47,320 bases of DNA from a virus, in IMG/VR virus record IMGVR_UViG_3300037140_000063, positions 1 to 47,320 of that record. The stretch is one strand, 5' to 3'. The position numbers were made by a program, and so were the translations under genes. Under the pieces are notes generated by a model that searched no databases, was not told the origin of the DNA, and saw nothing but the letters and a program-made list of their open reading frames with translations. Below are positions 45,163-47,320 of this stretch, in pieces (within the stretch, counting starts at the first letter, position 1; each line of letters opens with the position of its first letter).

Positions 45163-45836
45163 ATCAACTCCATTTGTTCGTGCCTTTGGTGCCATGTTCC
45201 CGGCGTCTGCATCGCGTCCCATCGGTCAGCCATAGTGCGCGGCGTGTTTTGGGGGCGATTATGGTTTCTGGCGATGTCCGTGCTATCGACGGAAGCGAAT
45301 GGCCAGCGATGACCGCTGCACTGCAACCCGCGAAGCATATGAATCGACGGGAGGAAACGATGGCGTTTGGCCAATTCGTTCCAACATTCGTCCATCCGGC
45401 GCTCCCATGACGGGGAGAGAACAACCGCATATTCAGCAGTAGAACCGACGCAGACGCGCGGCCATTTCTCAGTGAGCTTGAGAAGGCGATTGAGTGGTTC
45501 GTCCATGTGCCAAACCGGAGCGCCCTTATGCCCGTGTGGCCATTCTCGCAAAAGCGCTTCTTGGACTTGAGAACCGCCGTCGATAACGTCTGGAATTACA
45601 GCCCAGGTTGTCGGGTATGAAAGCCACCGTTCGCACCAAGCGTAAAACGATGGCCAATCTGTCGGCAATCCAGACTTCCACTTTGAAAACGCACCATTAT
45701 CGAGCATGACGGATTGCCCGATTTGATGGACGCGCGCCACGTCTTGCGGAGCCTGATGGCTCACGCACAAATGCCGCCCGCTCAGTTCATAGAGCGCGGT
45801 CAGCGGAGTGATCGGCGTCCCGTGATAATGGATCAC
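45159..45836 (-). CDS. TGT/DpdA-like nucleobase transglycosylase
   Basis: A 225-residue protein with the compact tRNA-guanine-transglycosylase barrel pattern I associate with phage DpdA. VMLDNGAFSKWKSG has Asp46 in the place of the nucleobase-binding/nucleophile region, AVIPDVIDGG has Asp83, VWHMDEPLNRLLKLTEKW and VCVGSTAEY follow, and WPFASVDSTDIARNHN carries the final SVDS segment. In DpdA systems the enzyme exchanges guanine in DNA for preQ0. The neighbouring queD supports this assignment. It is shorter than TGT (about 380) and lacks its zinc domain. Could alternatively act on another nucleobase or on RNA. Confidence 0.7.
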   Translation of the reverse strand: MIHYHGTPITPLTALYELSGRHLCVSHQAPQDVARVHQIGQSVMLDNGAFSKWKSGLPTDWPSFYAWCERWLSYPTTWAVIPDVIDGGSQVQEALLREWPHGHKGAPVWHMDEPLNRLLKLTEKWPRVCVGSTAEYAVVLSPSWERRMDECWNELAKRHRFLPSIHMLRGLQCSGHRWPFASVDSTDIARNHNRPQNTPRTMADRWDAMQTPGTWHQRHEQMELI

Positions 45837-45992
45837 AGGTTGCTTTCTGGCGCGAAAACGCCTAAATATCTGCCTGTCGGCACTGGTTTCCCAACCACTC
45901 TCTTGCTGGCCATTCCCCGGGGCCGGGCTCTGGCAATCTGTCTCGCCAGTAAGGAACGACTCGCGGCTGGCCTCAAACCGCAGCGAGTGTTC
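45837..45992. other. Intergenic stretch between the TGT-like and PAPS-like genes
   Basis: No ORF with a ribosome site. Several GC-rich inverted repeats are visible, notably an 11-bp stem with one bulge around ACTCGC (GGAAC...GCGAGTGTTCC, about 45952-45992). It may be the 3' hairpin of the upstream message. Confidence 0.4.
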
Positions 45993-46766
45993 CTAGCGAG
46001 CCGCCTCCATTTCCTGTTCGGCCATATAGCAGAGCAAGGAGCATTCGCCCTTTGGCTCGGCGTCGAACTTTCCGCGCGATGGATCTAGATTGTCGAGTAG
46101 GATCGGCGTGCCGTCATCCTCGCGCCAAAGCGCGCTGCCATCGCCGAGGCGACGCTGAAGCGTGGCCATCCTCTCGAAAACCTCTGGGAAATCGACGCGA
46201 ATCTTGTTCCAATAGCCCATGCCAGCCTTGCAGCATCCGATGCAATTATTGTTATGATAACCAAGGAGATACATCTCTGGGATGGCGATGCCGGCGCGCT
46301 CGACCATCGCTAAGCAATCTGTTTTGGTGAGGCCCGCGTCAATTAGCGGCGTTTCAATAGAAATTTCGAAGTTCTGCTCTCTTAGCCTCGATGCCCGCGC
46401 AATGTCGGGGCCATCGGCGGTATATCCAAAAACCGTGATATCATCTGGCCTCGCGAACGCCATTGCTGGCTGCCGCTTTAGAAACCCCGTGCATGGGGCG
46501 CCAGCGTGTGACGTGATAAACCGCTCGCCCTCCCATACTGCCCATGTGTCGGCATATTTCCCTTTGGGAAGCGTAATGATTTCAACGCCAAGCCACCGCT
46601 CGCAGTCGCGCAAAAATCGTGGGTTGTCAGAGCTTTCAGAGCCCGGATCGCTATAGGTCACGACGATGCGCTCGTCGCCGTATTTATGGATGGCCAGCTT
46701 GGCGGCGACCGCACTTGCGGCACCACATGAGAACCGGCAGACGACGCGCGGGAGCCGGATCAACAC
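45993..46766 (-). CDS. PAPS reductase-like PP-loop protein
   Basis: 257 residues from GTG 46766, which overlaps the stop of a small ORF. PP-loop VCRFSCGAASAVAAKLA (9-25), ITSHAGAPCTGFLKRQP (about 84-100), VFGYTADG, then a cysteine cluster NNNCIGCCKAGMGYWNKIRVDFPEVFERM (Cys175, Cys178, Cys179) and ECSLLC at the end. The PP-loop lacks the strict SGGxDS and reads SCGAASA. Members of this PAPS-reductase-like superfamily activate sulphate or transfer sulphur, and related phage proteins accompany modified-base gene sets; QueC is a distant relative. The exact reaction is unknown. The five Cys could bind an Fe-S cluster or zinc. Confidence 0.8.
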   Translation of the reverse strand: MLIRLPRVVCRFSCGAASAVAAKLAIHKYGDERIVVTYSDPGSESSDNPRFLRDCERWLGVEIITLPKGKYADTWAVWEGERFITSHAGAPCTGFLKRQPAMAFARPDDITVFGYTADGPDIARASRLREQNFEISIETPLIDAGLTKTDCLAMVERAGIAIPEMYLLGYHNNNCIGCCKAGMGYWNKIRVDFPEVFERMATLQRRLGDGSALWREDDGTPILLDNLDPSRGKFDAEPKGECSLLCYMAEQEMEAAR

Positions 46767-46915
46767 CAAAATCCCAATGACGTAGCTATAAGAATCAAGA
46801 TCAGGCCAACCATGATCCCGACCGTTACCCCGATGGCGAATATGCGTTGCCCCTGCGTCATTGTCATGCAGTTGCGCGATGATCCGCCCGAGTGTATATC
46901 TTTGCCTGTCGGCAT
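46760..46915 (-). CDS. Small single-pass membrane protein
   Basis: 51 residues from the ATG at 46915 with AAGGAG eight bases upstream. A soluble N-terminus (PTGKDIHSGGSSRNCMTMTQGQ) leads into a transmembrane helix (FAIGVTVGIMVGLILILIAT) and a short end SLGFWC. The 3' end overlaps the GTG of the next gene by seven bases. No family recognised. Probably the first gene of the minus-strand cluster that includes queD. Confidence 0.6.
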   Translation of the reverse strand: MPTGKDIHSGGSSRNCMTMTQGQRIFAIGVTVGIMVGLILILIATSLGFWC

Positions 46916-46990
46916 CGTTGGTTCTCCTTATACCTTCGTTCCAATGCTGGCCTCCCCCGGAGCGGTCAACTCGCGTGGGGAACCCTATTC

Positions 46991-47030
46991 GCCCGTCAGG
47001 CTTCACAGCCTGGCGGGCGTTCTTGTTTTA
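46991..47030 (+). terminator. Terminator-like hairpin, plus strand
   Basis: GCCCGTCAGGC and GCCTGGCGGGC pair over 11 bp (one G-T) around TTCACA, followed by GTTCTTGTTTT on plus. No supported plus-strand gene lies upstream within the window, so it may act on antisense transcription or on an unseen small RNA. Confidence 0.6.
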
Positions 47031-47060
47031 GGCTAGCTCAAGCCACCGGTCAATAAAAAT

Positions 47061-47112
47061 ATGCTTGAGATGCATTTTTAGGCTTGACCAGCGTATGCAT
47101 GAGATGCATTAT
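47061..47112 (+). promoter_or_regulatory. Promoter with two operator-like sites for the right-end gene
   Basis: -35 TTGACC (47084-47089), 17 bases, -10 CATTAT (47107-47112). Dyad TATGCATGAGATGCATTA fills the spacer and -10; a second site ATGCTTGAGATGCATT (47061-47076) lies before the -35. Both resemble the sites at the repressor promoter. Confidence 0.7.
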
Positions 47113-47170
47113 CCTCCACATCGAACCACCCACCGCGCCGCACCGGCGCATGGATCGAGGGAGACCGAGA

Positions 47171-47320
47171 GTGACGAAAGCCCCGACCAAGACGAAGAAG
47201 GCCGCTAAGCCGAAGGAAGTCGAGGCTGTTGTCGATGCGCCCGCGCCGGTCGCGGCTCAAGAGCTAGTGACGCTCACTGCCTTCAAAGGCTTCGACAAAG
47301 ACCTAAAATGCCGCTACTTC
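47171..47320 (+). CDS. DUF7666-like phage protein (5' part)
   Basis: The first 50 residues are visible from GTG 47171, with GGAG seven bases upstream; an in-frame ATG at 47150 lacks a good site. A basic Ala/Lys start (TKAPTKTKKAAKPKEVEAVV) is followed by LVTLTAFKGFDKDLKCR, which matches the opening of DUF7666-like phage proteins (.YKGF...+.CRGFQ.E.G..Y), whose function is unknown. The gene is divergent from the rest and carries the operator-bearing promoter, so it is probably the first gene of a rightward operon, repressed by the XRE repressor. Confidence 0.7.
   Translation, partial: MTKAPTKTKKAAKPKEVEAVVDAPAPVAAQELVTLTAFKGFDKDLKCRYF

Noticed and set aside
1-47320. Integrase, excisionase, Mu transposase or lysis cassette
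   Set aside because: Looked for but not found; they may lie outside the window, so lifestyle is not decided.

Overview
This window is part of a tailed-phage (or prophage) genome of a contractile-tail, myovirus-like phage. The probable host is an alphaproteobacterium of the Rhizobiales/Hyphomicrobiales type. That rests on high GC, a GapR/DUF2312 protein, a DUF6456-like protein, an alphaproteobacterial style of XRE regulator, and HigA-like and IS110-tail-like sequences. It is an inference; no host gene is present. Almost every gene is on the minus strand, so the genome reads biologically from right to left. Both ends of the window cut a gene. I saw no integrase, excisionase or holin/endolysin cassette.

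Right end to about 43.1 kb (early/accessory genes): a plus-strand gene leaves the window at 47.3 kb. Opposite it lie a small membrane protein, a PAPS-reductase-like PP-loop protein, a TGT/DpdA-like protein, a zinc-ribbon mini-protein and QueD, which together look like part of a 7-deazaguanine or related modification pathway. An XRE repressor follows; its promoter shares two operator-like sites with the promoter of the plus-strand gene. Next come small hypothetical genes, GapR, a DGQHR-motif protein, a ParB/MT-A70 fusion, DUF1064, a free-standing DnaA domain IV, a frameshifted DUF7220-like membrane protein and a C5-cytosine methyltransferase.

From 38.7 to 31.3 kb (replication and regulation): a tightly coupled series with mostly ATGA or TTGA overlaps encodes small hypotheticals, a DnaB helicase, an initiator-like protein with a 33-bp iteron-like repeat inside its gene, a possible helicase loader, an HTH protein and a DUF6456-like protein. 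Two further ORFs carry in-frame insertions of an unusual family of GNRA-capped hairpin repeats. One of them joins a HigA-like N-terminus to an IS110/Tnp_20-like tail. A third cluster of the repeats fills the 0.5-kb gap in front of the terminase genes.

From 30.7 to 19.3 kb (lambda-like head): terminase small and large subunits, an XRE regulator, a tRNA-like element with a shortened anticodon loop, gpZ-like protein, gpW, portal, S49 protease, scaffold, gpD-like decoration protein with an inserted domain, gpE-like capsid protein and joining proteins. Two homing-type intrusions are present: an endonuclease VII gene on the plus strand and an HNH remnant with a 36-bp perfect palindrome.

From 19.3 to 1 kb (Mu-like tail): gp38/DUF2635, sheath, tube, tail assembly chaperone with a -1 frameshift site, tape measure with two muramidase-like domains, a split gpN, gp44 to gp48 baseplate proteins, then fibres and FCCH-repeat proteins. 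Sheath and tube genes each follow a terminator and a duplicated 100-nt leader of four hairpins. A plus-strand four-gene cassette with its own promoter (11.6 to 12.8 kb) interrupts the tail operon. The most promising undescribed element is the GNRA-hairpin repeat family; the duplicated tail-gene leaders are next.
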